Below, piece after piece: positions 1 through 8,212 of a stretch of DNA of 64,000 nucleotides (positions are counted from its first letter, which is position 1; each line of letters begins with the position of its first letter). The stretch covers positions 3,897,001 through 3,961,000 of the forward strand of contig NZ_CP026730.1 of NCBI RefSeq assembly GCF_003369795.1, in the 5' to 3' direction. Below the pieces are notes generated by a model. That model was not told the DNA's origin. It searched no databases and was given only the letters and a program-made list of their open reading frames with translations. The DNA comes from Streptomyces sp. CB09001. Lineage in GTDB: Bacteria; Actinomycetota; Actinomycetes; Streptomycetales; Streptomycetaceae. A program made the position numbers and the translations under genes.

Positions 1-686
1 TCCAGGAGGACGGCCTGCTCACCAACGTCAGCAAGGGCAGCCCGCCCCGCATCGCCGAGCCCGCCACACCGCGGGCCGAGCCGCAGCCGACGATGGTGTC
101 GCTCGGGCCGCGCCTGGCGGAGGCGTTCGCGGCACCGCACGTCCGGGTCGACGTCGTGTGCCACACCTCGGAGACCCTGATGCTGGCCCTCAGCGAGCCG
201 CTCCGCCTGATCCACGAGGGCCGCATCCACCCGGAGTCGATCGACTTCCGCGTGCTGATGCCCTCCCGCGACATCGACCTCGCCTTCCCCGTCCTGGTCG
301 AGGACGAGGAGGACGACCCGGTCCACCAGCGCTGGCTCCAGATGCGCAACGCCCAGGCCCGCGTCCTCCAGCACAACCTGCAGGCCGTGCGCTCCACCCA
401 CCGCGTCGACGTGCGCATCGCGTTCCGCGCCCTGCCGTTCACCCCGCCGATGAAGCTGTACCTGCTCAACGGCGAGGAGGCCCTCCTCGGCTACTACATG
501 CTGACCCGGCGCGAGGAGGAGTACGAGAGCCGGACGCTCCAGATGTACGACGCGCTCGGCTCCCAGTCGCTGCTGTTCTCGTTCCTGAAGCGGACCGGTC
601 ACCGGGACGCGGTGTTCGTGGAGGAATCACAGAAGTGGTTCGACGCCCTCTGGGAAACCATCACCACGGACATGACACTCTCCTAG
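1..686 (+). CDS. GntR-family transcriptional regulator, 5' partial
   Basis: The gene enters from outside the window; base 3 begins its reading frame, which stays open to the TAG at 684. The first visible residues (QEDGLLTNVSKGSPPRI) match the wing end of a GntR-type winged helix, followed by a Pro/Ala linker and an effector domain of about 190 residues. An ATG at 93 lies after the DNA-binding part, so it is not the true start. The next gene (HAD hydrolase) starts on the last base of the stop, so the two are probably one transcript. Family assignment is by recognition of the wing sequence; the ligand is unknown. Confidence 0.75.
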   Translation, partial: QEDGLLTNVSKGSPPRIAEPATPRAEPQPTMVSLGPRLAEAFAAPHVRVDVVCHTSETLMLALSEPLRLIHEGRIHPESIDFRVLMPSRDIDLAFPVLVEDEEDDPVHQRWLQMRNAQARVLQHNLQAVRSTHRVDVRIAFRALPFTPPMKLYLLNGEEALLGYYMLTRREEEYESRTLQMYDALGSQSLLFSFLKRTGHRDAVFVEESQKWFDALWETITTDMTLS

Positions 687-1462
687 TGACTTCCGATACG
701 GATCAGACGGAACCGGTGAGCGAGCGGACCGGCCGCGACGAGCAGCCCGAGGCCCTGCGGGACCTGGTCATGGGCGCCCGCGTCGTCCTGTGGGACTTCG
801 ACGGCCCCATCTGCCGACTGTTCGCGGGTTACTCGGCCGACCGGGTGGCGGGCGAACTGGTGGACTGGCTGGAGCGGCTCGGCCTCAAGGAGCTGCTCAC
901 CCAGGAGGAGCAGGTCCACCCGGACCCGCACGTCCTGCTGGCCGCGGTCGACCGCAGACACCGGCAGAGCGACCTGGTCGTCGAGTTCGAGGACCGCCTG
1001 ACCCGGGAGGAACGGCGCGCCGTGCCCACCGCGTGGCCGACCGCGTACGCGGACGCCCTGATCCGCACCTGGTCCGCCCTCGGCGTGGGCCTCGCGGTCA
1101 CGACCAACAACTCGCCCCGCGTGGTGAGCGAGTACCTGGAGACCCGGGACCTGCTGGGCTGCTTCGCCCCGCACATCTACGGCCGCACCGGGGACCCCCA
1201 GCTGCTCAAGCCCGACCCCCACTGCCTCAACCGCGCCCTCAGCGCGATGGGCGCCGCCCCCGCACGGGCCCTGATGGTCGGCGACTCCGCCTCCGACGTG
1301 ACCGCCGCCCGACGGGCCGGCGTGCCCTTCCTGGGCTACGGCCACAACGAACGGAAGACGAAGCTCCTCAAACAGGCGGGCGCGGAGACGGTCGTCGACT
1401 CCCTGGAGCCGGTCCTCAGGCTGCTGTGGGAGGGGACGGGGCCGGGACTCGTCCGGGCCTGA
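686..1462 (+). CDS. HAD-family hydrolase (phosphatase-like)
   Basis: A 258-residue protein starting at a GTG that shares its first base with the upstream TAG stop (TAGTG). The haloacid dehalogenase signatures are clear: motif I VVLWDFDGPIC with the nucleophile Asp near residue 36, motif II TTNN, motif III lysine in LLKPDPHC, and motif IV VGDSASDVTAA. These enzymes usually hydrolyse small phosphomonoesters through an aspartyl-phosphate intermediate in the cytosol; the substrate cannot be told from sequence. The one-base overlap indicates translational coupling with the GntR regulator. Longer ORFs in this frame starting upstream are spurious read-through of the regulator. Confidence 0.85.
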   Translation: MTSDTDQTEPVSERTGRDEQPEALRDLVMGARVVLWDFDGPICRLFAGYSADRVAGELVDWLERLGLKELLTQEEQVHPDPHVLLAAVDRRHRQSDLVVEFEDRLTREERRAVPTAWPTAYADALIRTWSALGVGLAVTTNNSPRVVSEYLETRDLLGCFAPHIYGRTGDPQLLKPDPHCLNRALSAMGAAPARALMVGDSASDVTAARRAGVPFLGYGHNERKTKLLKQAGAETVVDSLEPVLRLLWEGTGPGLVRA

Positions 1463-1562
1463 CCCGCCCCGGCGTCGTACACGTGCTCATCCGTTCGCCG
1501 TGCGGTGGGACGGCGCGATGGCGTTCGCCGGGGTTCCGCGCGGATGAGGGCGACAACAGGAG

Positions 1563-1618
1563 TACCGTTTTCCCACTCCTGCACCTCCGCAAGGGTCCAA
1601 GGCGAGAGAAAAACGGTA
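1563..1618. promoter_or_regulatory. Inverted repeat in the leader of the phosphotransferase gene
   Basis: TACCGTTTT at 1563-1571 and its exact complement AAAACGGTA at 1610-1618 flank a 38-base spacer that holds the likely ribosome site (AAGG near 1600). The right arm ends one base before the ATG at 1620. In RNA this pairing would mask the start; in DNA it may be an operator. Either function is inference. Confidence 0.4.
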
Positions 1619-1619
1619 G

Positions 1620-2729
1620 ATGTCGCCTCAATCGGCCTCCCCCGCCCGGCTCCGTGCCGTCGAGGTGAGCGGTGACGCAAGCGCGGTCGAGGGCCCACTG
1701 CGCGGTTACCACCACGAGACGTACGTGGTTCCGCTGCCCGGAGCCGCGGGTGCCGCGGACGGGGCCCGCTGGAAGTGCCGGGAGCCGCGCAGCGGCCTGC
1801 TCTGGTTCGACCGCCGGTGCTTCGTCTCGGAGGAGCAGCTGCTGCGCGCCCTGCAGGGGCGGATCACCGACGTGCCGGACGTCTTCGAGGTCGGCGGGCT
1901 GCCCCTGCAGCGGTTCGTCGAGGGCCGGACCCTCGGATCGCTGTACGGCGCCGGGCGGGCGGTGCCCGAAGGGTTCACGCGGCAGATCCTGCGGCTCGTC
2001 GGCGAGATGGCGGCCGTCACGGCACGCACGCTGCCGGTGGAGCGGCGGTGCAGCCCCGAGGACCGGCCGGCGGACGGCGACACCGACGGCTTCATGGAAC
2101 GGCTCGTCTGCTTCACCGAGCAGCGCGTCCACGCGGAGAACCTGCCGCGGTTCGGCTCCCTCTTCGCGGCCCTGGGGCTGGACGACGACGCGTTCAAGCG
2201 CCTGCGCAAGCACGTGGCCGGGCTCCGGGAACGTCCGTTCTGCCTGCTCCACGCCGACCTGCACCGCGAGAACATCATCGTCGACGCGGACCGGCGGCTG
2301 TGGACCATCGACTGGGAACTGGCCATGGTCGGCGACCCGCTCTACGACCTCGCCACCCATCTGCACCTGATGCGCTACCCGTCCTGGCAGGGCCCCCGGG
2401 TGGTGGAGCAGTGGCGCCGCACGGTCGAGGCCGTGCGGCCCGGCGGTACCCGCGGCTGGCGGGAGGACCTGGGGCGGATCGTCGGGTACAAGAGGGCCCA
2501 GTCGGTCTTCACCGACGTCATCCGCGAAGCCGTCTCGCTGGGGCGGCAGGCGCGGTCGGCCGGTCCCGAGGTCGGGGCCGCCGCCGCCAGGCTGCACACC
2601 ATCCTGACCGGCGCGGCCCTGCCGCTCGGGCTGGAGTCGGTGCCCGGCCCCGCCGAGATCGGGACCGCCCTCGTGCGGTGGGGCCGTGCGCACCCGGACG
2701 AGGACGGGGCCCTGCCGGACACCCCCTAG
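1620..2729 (+). CDS. Phosphotransferase (APH/choline-kinase fold)
   Basis: 369 residues. The catalytic loop LLHADLHRENI (about residues 209-219) carries the Brenner-type HxDxxxxN motif, and TIDWELAMVGDPLYDLA (about 230-246) is the metal-binding IDWE motif of the aminoglycoside phosphotransferase/choline kinase superfamily. Members transfer the gamma-phosphate of ATP to small hydroxylated substrates; few chromosomal copies in Streptomyces are proven resistance genes, so no antibiotic is claimed. The gene ends 10 bases before the TetR start. ATG at 1620 was chosen because the family N-terminus fits and the upstream frame lacks a good site. Confidence 0.8.
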   Translation: MSPQSASPARLRAVEVSGDASAVEGPLRGYHHETYVVPLPGAAGAADGARWKCREPRSGLLWFDRRCFVSEEQLLRALQGRITDVPDVFEVGGLPLQRFVEGRTLGSLYGAGRAVPEGFTRQILRLVGEMAAVTARTLPVERRCSPEDRPADGDTDGFMERLVCFTEQRVHAENLPRFGSLFAALGLDDDAFKRLRKHVAGLRERPFCLLHADLHRENIIVDADRRLWTIDWELAMVGDPLYDLATHLHLMRYPSWQGPRVVEQWRRTVEAVRPGGTRGWREDLGRIVGYKRAQSVFTDVIREAVSLGRQARSAGPEVGAAAARLHTILTGAALPLGLESVPGPAEIGTALVRWGRAHPDEDGALPDTP

Positions 2730-2739
2730 GCTCGCCCCC

Positions 2740-3399
2740 ATGAACGCCCCCGGTCTGCGCGAGCGCAAGAAGCAGCGGATGTTCCGGACCCTGTCGGACA
2801 TCGCCGTCGAACTCTTCCTGGAGAAGGGCTTCGACGCGGTGTCGGTCGCGGAGGTGGCGGCCGCGGCCGAGGTCTCCAAGCCGACCCTCTTCCGGTACTT
2901 CCCGGCCAAGGAGGACCTGGTCCTGCACCGGATCGCCGACCACGAGGACGAGGCGGCCCGGGTGGCGGGAGAGGGGCTGCCCGCGCCGGTCGACGCACTG
3001 CGGCGGCACTTCCTGGCGGGTCTTGAGCGGTGCGACCCGGTGACCGGGCTCAACGACCACCCCGCCGTGCTCGCCTTCCACCGGCTGCTCTACGGCACCC
3101 CCGCCCTGGTCGCCCGGATGCACACCCAGCTGGAGCGGTCCGAGGCCGCGCTCGCCGAGGTGCTCGGCGGTGACCTGGAGGCCAGACTGGCGGCCGCGCA
3201 GATCATCGCCGTGCAGCGGGTCCTCGCGCTGGACAACTGGCGCCGGATCGCCGCCGGGGAACGGGTGGAGGACGTGCGGGCGGACGCGGTGGCGGCGGCG
3301 GAACGCGCGTTCGCGGGACTGGCGAGGGGGCTGGCGAGGGGGCTGGAGAGGGGGCCGGTGGCGGGGCTGCCGGGGACGGCCGGGCCGCCCCCGGAGTGA
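2740..3399 (+). CDS. TetR-family transcriptional regulator
   Basis: 219 residues. The N-terminal 60 residues form a TetR helix-turn-helix (AVELFLEKGFDAVSVAEVA, then SKPTLFRYFPAKEDLV); the rest is a divergent ligand-binding domain ending in a Gly/Leu/Arg-rich low-complexity tail (near 3315-3360). The ATG at 2740 is preceded by TAGGCT at 2727-2732, seven bases upstream, the usual layout of a leaderless Streptomyces promoter, and no ribosome site is seen. The promoter overlaps the end of the phosphotransferase gene. Downstream is a repeat tract, then the convergent SDR gene. Target genes are unknown. Confidence 0.85.
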   Translation: MNAPGLRERKKQRMFRTLSDIAVELFLEKGFDAVSVAEVAAAAEVSKPTLFRYFPAKEDLVLHRIADHEDEAARVAGEGLPAPVDALRRHFLAGLERCDPVTGLNDHPAVLAFHRLLYGTPALVARMHTQLERSEAALAEVLGGDLEARLAAAQIIAVQRVLALDNWRRIAAGERVEDVRADAVAAAERAFAGLARGLARGLERGPVAGLPGTAGPPPE

Positions 3400-3407
3400 C
3401 CGGCTCC

Positions 3408-3570
3408 GGCCGGTTCCACCGGTGCCCGTCGGCGCGCACCGGTCCCCGTCGGCGTGCACCGGTGCTCGTAGTGCGCACCGGTTCTCGTCGTGTGCACCGG
3501 TCCCCGTGTGCACCGGTGCCCGTGTGCACCGGTGCCCGTCGTGCGCACCGGTTCCCGTCGGTTCGACGAG
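3408..3570. repeat. Degenerate tandem repeat built on GCACCGGTGCCCGT
   Basis: About eight imperfect copies of a 16-20 base unit, each centred on the palindrome ACCGGT and followed by (C/T)CCCGTCGK-like sequence, fill the space between the convergent TetR and SDR genes. Spacing and third positions vary, so this is not a CRISPR. It may act as a two-way transcription stop or be a slippage-derived simple repeat. Confidence 0.7.
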
Positions 3571-3603
3571 TTCAGTCCCTGCGGTCCCGTACCCGTGTCC
3601 CGC

Positions 3604-4422
3604 TCAGGCGCCCGCGCCGCCGTCGACCGGCACGATCGCGCCGGTCACCCACGAGGCGCGGTCGCTGAGCAGCCACGCGGCCACCTCGGCGACCTCGCGG
3701 GGCTCGGCCATCCGGGCGAACGGGGTCGACGCGTTGATGCGCTCGACGACGCCGGGGGTCGCCGCCTCCCACGTGTCGATCATCTCCGTGGCGGTGCCGC
3801 CCGGCGTGATGCCGTTCACCCGGATGCGGTCGGCCGCCCAGCTCACCGCGGCGGTCTCGGTGAGACTGTTCAGCGCGCGCTTCATGGCGCCGTACGCGGG
3901 CAGGGCCGGGTTCGCGCGGCGGCTGCCGATGCTCGACGTGTTGACGATCGCCCCGCCACCACCGCGTCGCATGAGCGCGGCCTCGGCGTTCATGGCGGTC
4001 CAGTGCGCGCGGAAGTTCACGGCGAACTGCTCGTCGACGTCCTCGTCGCTCGTCGTGTCGAGCGGACCGGGCCGCTGGATCGCCGCGCCGTTGTTGAAGG
4101 CGCCGTCGAGCCGGCCGTGCAGGTTCCCCACGTGGTCGACGGCGGCGCGGATGCTCGCGGGGTCGGCGAGGTCCAGGGCGACGGCGTCGGCGACACCGCC
4201 GTCGGCGCGGATCTCCTTCACCACGCGGTCCAGGGCGTCGGTACCGCGGGCGGCGAGCACGACGGAGGCGCCCTCGGCGGCGAAGAGCCGGGCCGCGGCC
4301 GCACCGATGCCGCGGCTGGCACCGGTGAGGAAGAGCACCTTGCCGGTGAGCAGGCCGATGGGTGCGCTGTAGACGGTCTGCGTGCTGTTCGGCGCGTGTG
4401 TGTCGTTCGTGTCGTTCGTCAT
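3604..4422 (-). CDS. Short-chain dehydrogenase/reductase
   Basis: 272 residues. NAD(P)-binding TGASRGIG lies at residues 33-40, FNNGA stands for the NNAG motif, the catalytic Ser is in NTSSIGS, and YGAMK is the YxxxK pair. The C-terminal VTGAIVPVDGG is typical of classical SDRs. Substrate is unknown. The ATG at 4422 is chosen because upstream in-frame sequence runs into the divergent regulator gene. The head-to-head partner encodes an MmyB-type regulator; in actinomycetes such regulators commonly stand beside, and are thought to control, an SDR gene. Confidence 0.9.
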   Translation of the reverse strand: MTNDTNDTHAPNSTQTVYSAPIGLLTGKVLFLTGASRGIGAAAARLFAAEGASVVLAARGTDALDRVVKEIRADGGVADAVALDLADPASIRAAVDHVGNLHGRLDGAFNNGAAIQRPGPLDTTSDEDVDEQFAVNFRAHWTAMNAEAALMRRGGGGAIVNTSSIGSRRANPALPAYGAMKRALNSLTETAAVSWAADRIRVNGITPGGTATEMIDTWEAATPGVVERINASTPFARMAEPREVAEVAAWLLSDRASWVTGAIVPVDGGAGA

Positions 4423-4509
4423 GGTTGACAGCGTCCGGCCGGCCGCCGGGCGGATACAGGCACAGGCTGTACCAGGCACCGGTCGCCGTGCGGCGTGCAC
4501 ACTCGGGGT
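4423..4509. promoter_or_regulatory. Divergent promoter/operator between SDR and MmyB-type regulator
   Basis: 87-base intergenic region. On the minus strand it reads GCCTGGTACAGCCTGTGCCTG, with CCTG repeated at 10 and then 7 bases (4464-4484), a plausible binding array for the neighbouring regulator upstream of the SDR gene. Function is inferred from the layout. Confidence 0.45.
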
Positions 4510-5379
4510 ATGGACAACAAGAAGGAACTCGGGGTGTTCCTGCGCAGCCGCCGCGAGCGGCTCCGGCCGGAGGACGTCGGCCTCCCCACGGGCCCGCGGC
4601 GCCGGACACCGGGCCTTCGCCGCGAGGAGGTGGCGGTCCTCGCGCACATCTCCACCGAGTACTACGTCCGGCTCGAACAGGGCAGGGCGCCGCGACCGTC
4701 GGGCGAGGTCCTCGCCGGGATCGCGGGCGCCCTGCGGCTCACGGACGCCGAGTCCGACCACCTCCACGTCCTCGCGGGCACCGCGCCGAGCCGTACCGGA
4801 CTGCACCGGCGCGATGTCCGCCCGAGCATCCTCGCTCTCATCGAGCGGCTGCCGCAGACGGCCGCCTTCGTGGTCTCCGCCGCGTACGACGTGCTCGCGT
4901 GGAACGGCCTCGCGGCCGCGCTCATGGAGGACTTCGGCGAACTCGCCCCCAGGGACCGCAACCTGGCGCGCTGGGCGTTCCTCGGCACCACGCCCACCGG
5001 CACGGAGCTGTACGGGACCTCCCACGGCGCGGACTTCCGGCTGCACGTCGTGACGGGACTGCGCTCCGCACTCGCCCGGTACCCGTCGGACCCGGCGGTG
5101 CGAGAACTCGTCGACGAGTTGAGCGACGCCAGTCCCGAGTTCGGCCGGCTCTGGGAGCGGCACGACGTCCAGGCCGCGCCGACGCTCACGAAGACCTTCC
5201 GGCACCCGGTCGTCGGGGAGATCACCGTCGACTGCGACTCGCTCGTCCTCGACGACCGCGACCAGCGCCTCGTCCTCTACTCGGCGCCGGCGGGATCACG
5301 CGACGCCGAGGCCCTGGCGCTCCTGGACGTACTGGGGAGCCGGCCGGACGGGCACCTCAGCACGGCGGCCCGGGTTTGA
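4510..5379 (+). CDS. XRE-family HTH regulator with MmyB-like ligand-binding domain
   Basis: 289 residues. The N-terminal HTH contains RTPGLRREEVAVLAHIS and YYVRLEQGRAPRPS (about residues 35-65), the hallmark of MmyB-type regulators; the C-terminal part (FVVSAAYDVLAWNGLA..., then DPAVRELVDELS, then TFRHPVVGEITVD) is the MmyB ligand-binding domain, related to PAS folds and reported to bind fatty-acid-like ligands in the family. The ATG at 4510 follows CTCGGGGT and is closer to the conserved N-terminus than the GTG at 4495. It is divergent from the SDR gene, its probable target. Confidence 0.9.
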   Translation: MDNKKELGVFLRSRRERLRPEDVGLPTGPRRRTPGLRREEVAVLAHISTEYYVRLEQGRAPRPSGEVLAGIAGALRLTDAESDHLHVLAGTAPSRTGLHRRDVRPSILALIERLPQTAAFVVSAAYDVLAWNGLAAALMEDFGELAPRDRNLARWAFLGTTPTGTELYGTSHGADFRLHVVTGLRSALARYPSDPAVRELVDELSDASPEFGRLWERHDVQAAPTLTKTFRHPVVGEITVDCDSLVLDDRDQRLVLYSAPAGSRDAEALALLDVLGSRPDGHLSTAARV

Positions 5380-5383
5380 GCTG

Positions 5384-5439
5384 ACCGAGTAAAATATGCA
5401 ACTCGGTAACGTCATTCCGGTAGGCTTGCCGGAATGACG
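5384..5439 (+). promoter_or_regulatory. Two stacked inverted repeats and likely leaderless promoter of the helicase gene
   Basis: Palindrome 1: ACCGAGT (5384-5390) and ACTCGGT (5401-5407) around an A/T-rich 10-base centre. Palindrome 2: CGTCATTCCGG (5410-5420) and CCGGAATGACG (5429-5439), perfect 11-base arms with an 8-base loop; the loop holds the -10-like TAGGCT (5421-5426) and the right arm contains the ATG at 5434. TAGGCT ends 7 bases before ATG, suggesting leaderless transcription. The arms could be a repressor operator; the RNA hairpin could form only if transcription starts upstream. Confidence 0.6.
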
Positions 5440-7506
5440 TCGACCGACACCGCCCTCCAGCGCGCCCTCGACCGCGAGCGCGCCCACCACGAACACTGCC
5501 GGACCGTCCTCGCCGCGATGGTCGAGGGCGCCCAGGAGCACGTCGTCACCGGCGAGGACGTCTCCGCCTCCGGTGCCGACGCCGAGGTCCTCGGGTACCG
5601 GCTCCGCAGCCGGGCCAAGGAGATGCGCGAACTGCCCGCGGGACCACTGTTCTTCGGCCGGCTGGACTTCACCGAAGCGGAGGAGGAGGGGGAGGAGGGG
5701 GAGGGGGACGGGGGCGCCGGGCGGGCGCTGCACATCGGGCGGCTGCGGATCACCGAGCACCCGGCCGCCCCGCCCCTCGTCGTCGACTGGCGCGCCCCCG
5801 TCTCCCGCGCCTTCTACCAGGCCACCGCGGGCGACCCGCGCGGCGTGGACGTCCGCCGCCGGTTCGGATGGGCGCCCGGCAGCCGTGGCGACGCCGCCGA
5901 CCTCACCTGCATGGAGGACGAGCACCTCGACCGGGGCGAGTCCCGGGCCAGCGCCATCGTCGCGCGGGAGATCGAACGGCCCCGCGTCGGACCCATGCGG
6001 GACATCGCCGCCACCATCCAGCCCGAGCAGGACGACCTGGTCCGCGCCCCCCTCGGCACCACCGTCTGCGTCCAGGGCGCCCCCGGCACCGGCAAGACCG
6101 CCGTCGGCCTGCACCGGGCCGCGTACCTCCTCTACACCCACCCGCAGCGCATCCGGCGCGGCGGACTGCTGATCCTCGGCCCCAACCCGACCTTCCTCTC
6201 CTACATCGCCGAGGTGCTCCCCGCCCTCGGCGAGAGCGGCGTACGGCAGTCCACGCTGGACCGGGAGATCGCCCGGCACCCGGTCACCCGCACCGACGAC
6301 GCACCGGCCGCCGCCCTCAAGCACGACGCCCGGACCGCCGAGGTGCTGCGCCGCGCCCTGTACGCGCGCGTGGACCCGGGCGCCGCGGGCGACCTCGCCG
6401 TACCGGACGGCTCCTACCGCTGGCGGGTCCCGGCGGAGGCGCTGGCCCGCATCGTCGCGGAGGTCCGGGAGGAGCAGCCGCCGTACGGCGTCGGACGCGA
6501 GCGGGTCAGGGCCCGGATCGTGCGGTACGTCCAGGAGCGGGTCGAACGGCGCGCCGGGCCGCCGGCCAACGCCTGGCTGCGCCGCGTCGAACGGTCCCGG
6601 CCGGTCGGCGCGGCCCTCGACGCCGTATGGCCCCGGGTGCGCCCCGAAGAGGTCGTCGCGCCGCTGCTCGGCGACCCCGGCGAGCTGGCCCGCGCCGCCG
6701 ACGGGCTGCTGGACCAGGAGGAGCAGCAGGCCCTGCTGTGGACGGGGCGGGCGCCGCGGTCGTGGAGGTCGGCGCGCTGGTCCGCCGCCGACCTGCTCCT
6801 CCTCGACGAGGTCGCCGGACTCCTCGAACACCCCGAGGGCTACGGCCACGTCGTCGTCGACGAGGCGCAGGACCTCTCCCCGATGGAGTGCCGGGCCATC
6901 GCCCGCCGGTCCGCCTTCGGTTCGCTCACCGTCCTCGGCGACCTCGCCCAGGGGACCACGCCGTGGGCCGCGCGCTCCTGGCGGACCGTCCTCGCCCACC
7001 TCGGCCGCCCGGACGCGGCCGTGGTGCCCCTGACCACCGGATTCCGGGTGCCGAAGGAGATCGTGGGCCTCGCCAACCGGCTGCTCGCACGGCTCGGAGT
7101 GGACGTGCCGCCGGCCCGTTCGCTGCGCGGCGACGGCGAGCTGACCCTGCGCGAGGCCGCGCCCGGCGCCGTCCCGGAGGCGGTCGTGGACGCCGTACGG
7201 CACGCACTCGCCCGGGAGGGCTCGGTGGGTGTCGTCGCCGCCGACCCGGACGTGCCGGGGCTGCGGGCCGCCCTCGACGCGGCCGGCATCGCGGCGGCCG
7301 GGCCCGAGGCGCTGGGCTCCCGGGTGGCCGTCGTGCCGGCGAGCGTGGTCAAGGGCCTGGAGTACGACCACGTCGTCGCCGTCGAACCGGCGGCGATCGC
7401 GGCGGCGGAGGGGCCCGGAGGGCGGGGCCTGCACCGGCTGTACGTGGTGCTGACCCGCGCGGTGTCCCGGCTGGACGTGGTGCACGAACGGCCGCTGCCG
7501 TTCTGA
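5434..7506 (+). CDS. HelD/HelR-type superfamily 1 ATPase acting on RNA polymerase
   Basis: 690 residues. Walker A GAPGTGKT at 215-222, motif II DEAQ at 476-479, motif III GDLAQGTTPW, motif V VKGLEYDHVVAVEP and motif VI YVVLTRA mark a UvrD/Rep-like ATPase. The N-terminus, with a coiled segment ahead of the HIGRLRI and LVVDWRAPVSRAFYQAT motifs, is that of HelD proteins, which pry nucleic acid out of stalled RNA polymerase; the Streptomyces HelR branch also displaces rifamycins. An acidic Glu/Gly insertion (EEEGEEGEGDGG) lies near residue 90. Assignment to HelD is strong; a role in rifamycin tolerance is inference, since no classical rifamycin-associated element was recognised upstream. Confidence 0.85.
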   Translation: MTSTDTALQRALDRERAHHEHCRTVLAAMVEGAQEHVVTGEDVSASGADAEVLGYRLRSRAKEMRELPAGPLFFGRLDFTEAEEEGEEGEGDGGAGRALHIGRLRITEHPAAPPLVVDWRAPVSRAFYQATAGDPRGVDVRRRFGWAPGSRGDAADLTCMEDEHLDRGESRASAIVAREIERPRVGPMRDIAATIQPEQDDLVRAPLGTTVCVQGAPGTGKTAVGLHRAAYLLYTHPQRIRRGGLLILGPNPTFLSYIAEVLPALGESGVRQSTLDREIARHPVTRTDDAPAAALKHDARTAEVLRRALYARVDPGAAGDLAVPDGSYRWRVPAEALARIVAEVREEQPPYGVGRERVRARIVRYVQERVERRAGPPANAWLRRVERSRPVGAALDAVWPRVRPEEVVAPLLGDPGELARAADGLLDQEEQQALLWTGRAPRSWRSARWSAADLLLLDEVAGLLEHPEGYGHVVVDEAQDLSPMECRAIARRSAFGSLTVLGDLAQGTTPWAARSWRTVLAHLGRPDAAVVPLTTGFRVPKEIVGLANRLLARLGVDVPPARSLRGDGELTLREAAPGAVPEAVVDAVRHALAREGSVGVVAADPDVPGLRAALDAAGIAAAGPEALGSRVAVVPASVVKGLEYDHVVAVEPAAIAAAEGPGGRGLHRLYVVLTRAVSRLDVVHERPLPF

Positions 7507-7710
7507 AGGCCCCGCGGGTCGTGGCGCGGCGACCGGCATGAACACCGTCTCCTCGACGACGGCCGCGACGGGGCACACCGCACACGGGCTGCCCCTGTTC
7601 GACACCGGCGTCAACCAGGCGTTCCGCCGCAGCACGCCACCGACGCCCACGTGGCCGGGCCGGTGCCCGGACTGGGCCCGGGTCCACGCCTCGCGCCCGG
7701 ACCTGGAAAC

Positions 7711-7739
7711 ACTATTGCAAGCAGGTTGCTTGCAATAGT
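7711..7739. promoter_or_regulatory. 29-base palindromic operator upstream of HTH regulator
   Basis: ACTATTGCAAGCA (7711-7723) and its perfect complement (7727-7739) are separated by GGT. The low-GC site lies 26 bases before the regulator start; TTGCAA and TAGTTA inside it resemble promoter hexamers with a short spacer. Autoregulation by the adjacent XRE protein is the simplest reading. Confidence 0.7.
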
Positions 7740-7764
7740 TAGCGCGGTGCTGCATGGTGGAGGC

Positions 7765-8190
7765 ATGGCATCGCTCAACGTCGGCAATCTCGGCGAGTAC
7801 CTGCGCGAGCAGCGGCGCAACGCGCAGCTGTCCCTGCGGCAGCTCGCGGACGCCGCAGGCGTGTCCAACCCGTACCTGAGCCAGATCGAGCGCGGGCTGC
7901 GCAAGCCGAGCGCGGAGGTGCTCCAGCAGGTCGCCAAGGCGCTGCGGATCTCCGCCGAGACGCTGTACGTCCGCGCGGGGATCCTCGACGCGGAGCGGGA
8001 CCGGGAGGACGTGGAGACGCGTGCGGTCATCCTCGCCGACCCCTCGCTGAACGAGCGCCAGAAGCAGGTGCTGCTCCAGGTCTACGAGTCCTTCCGCAAG
8101 GAGAACGGGTTCGGGGCCGACGCGGAGCCGGGCGCCGACGCCGACATCGCCGTCGACGGGGCTGGAACGACACAAAACCCTCACTCGTAA
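7765..8190 (+). CDS. XRE-family helix-turn-helix regulator
   Basis: 141 residues. The N-terminal HTH (LREQRRNAQLSLRQLADAAG, then NPYLSQIERGLRKPS) covers about residues 12-50, followed by a helical segment. GGTGGAGG at 7756-7763 is the ribosome site for the ATG at 7765; upstream in-frame starts lie across the palindromic operator and are rejected. Downstream, 22 bases away, is the HbhA-like gene, probably in the same transcript. This regulator/HbhA/DUF2516 order is commonly seen in Streptomyces. Confidence 0.88.
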   Translation: MASLNVGNLGEYLREQRRNAQLSLRQLADAAGVSNPYLSQIERGLRKPSAEVLQQVAKALRISAETLYVRAGILDAERDREDVETRAVILADPSLNERQKQVLLQVYESFRKENGFGADAEPGADADIAVDGAGTTQNPHS

Positions 8191-8212
8191 GCAATTCCGG
8201 AGGACCATCACC

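Noticed and set aside
158..686. Long N-terminal extension of the HAD ORF
   Set aside because: It is Arg/Pro-rich shadow of the GntR gene; the GTG at 686 gives a normal HAD start.
1620..2729. Antibiotic-resistance kinase
   Set aside because: The fold is APH-like but nothing in sequence or context points to a drug; kept as a generic phosphotransferase.
3408..3570. CRISPR array
   Set aside because: Units are 16-20 bases with no spacers of constant size and no cas genes.
7538..7738. 66-codon ORF between the helicase and the HTH gene
   Set aside because: No ribosome site, no family-like sequence, and its end runs through the palindromic operator.
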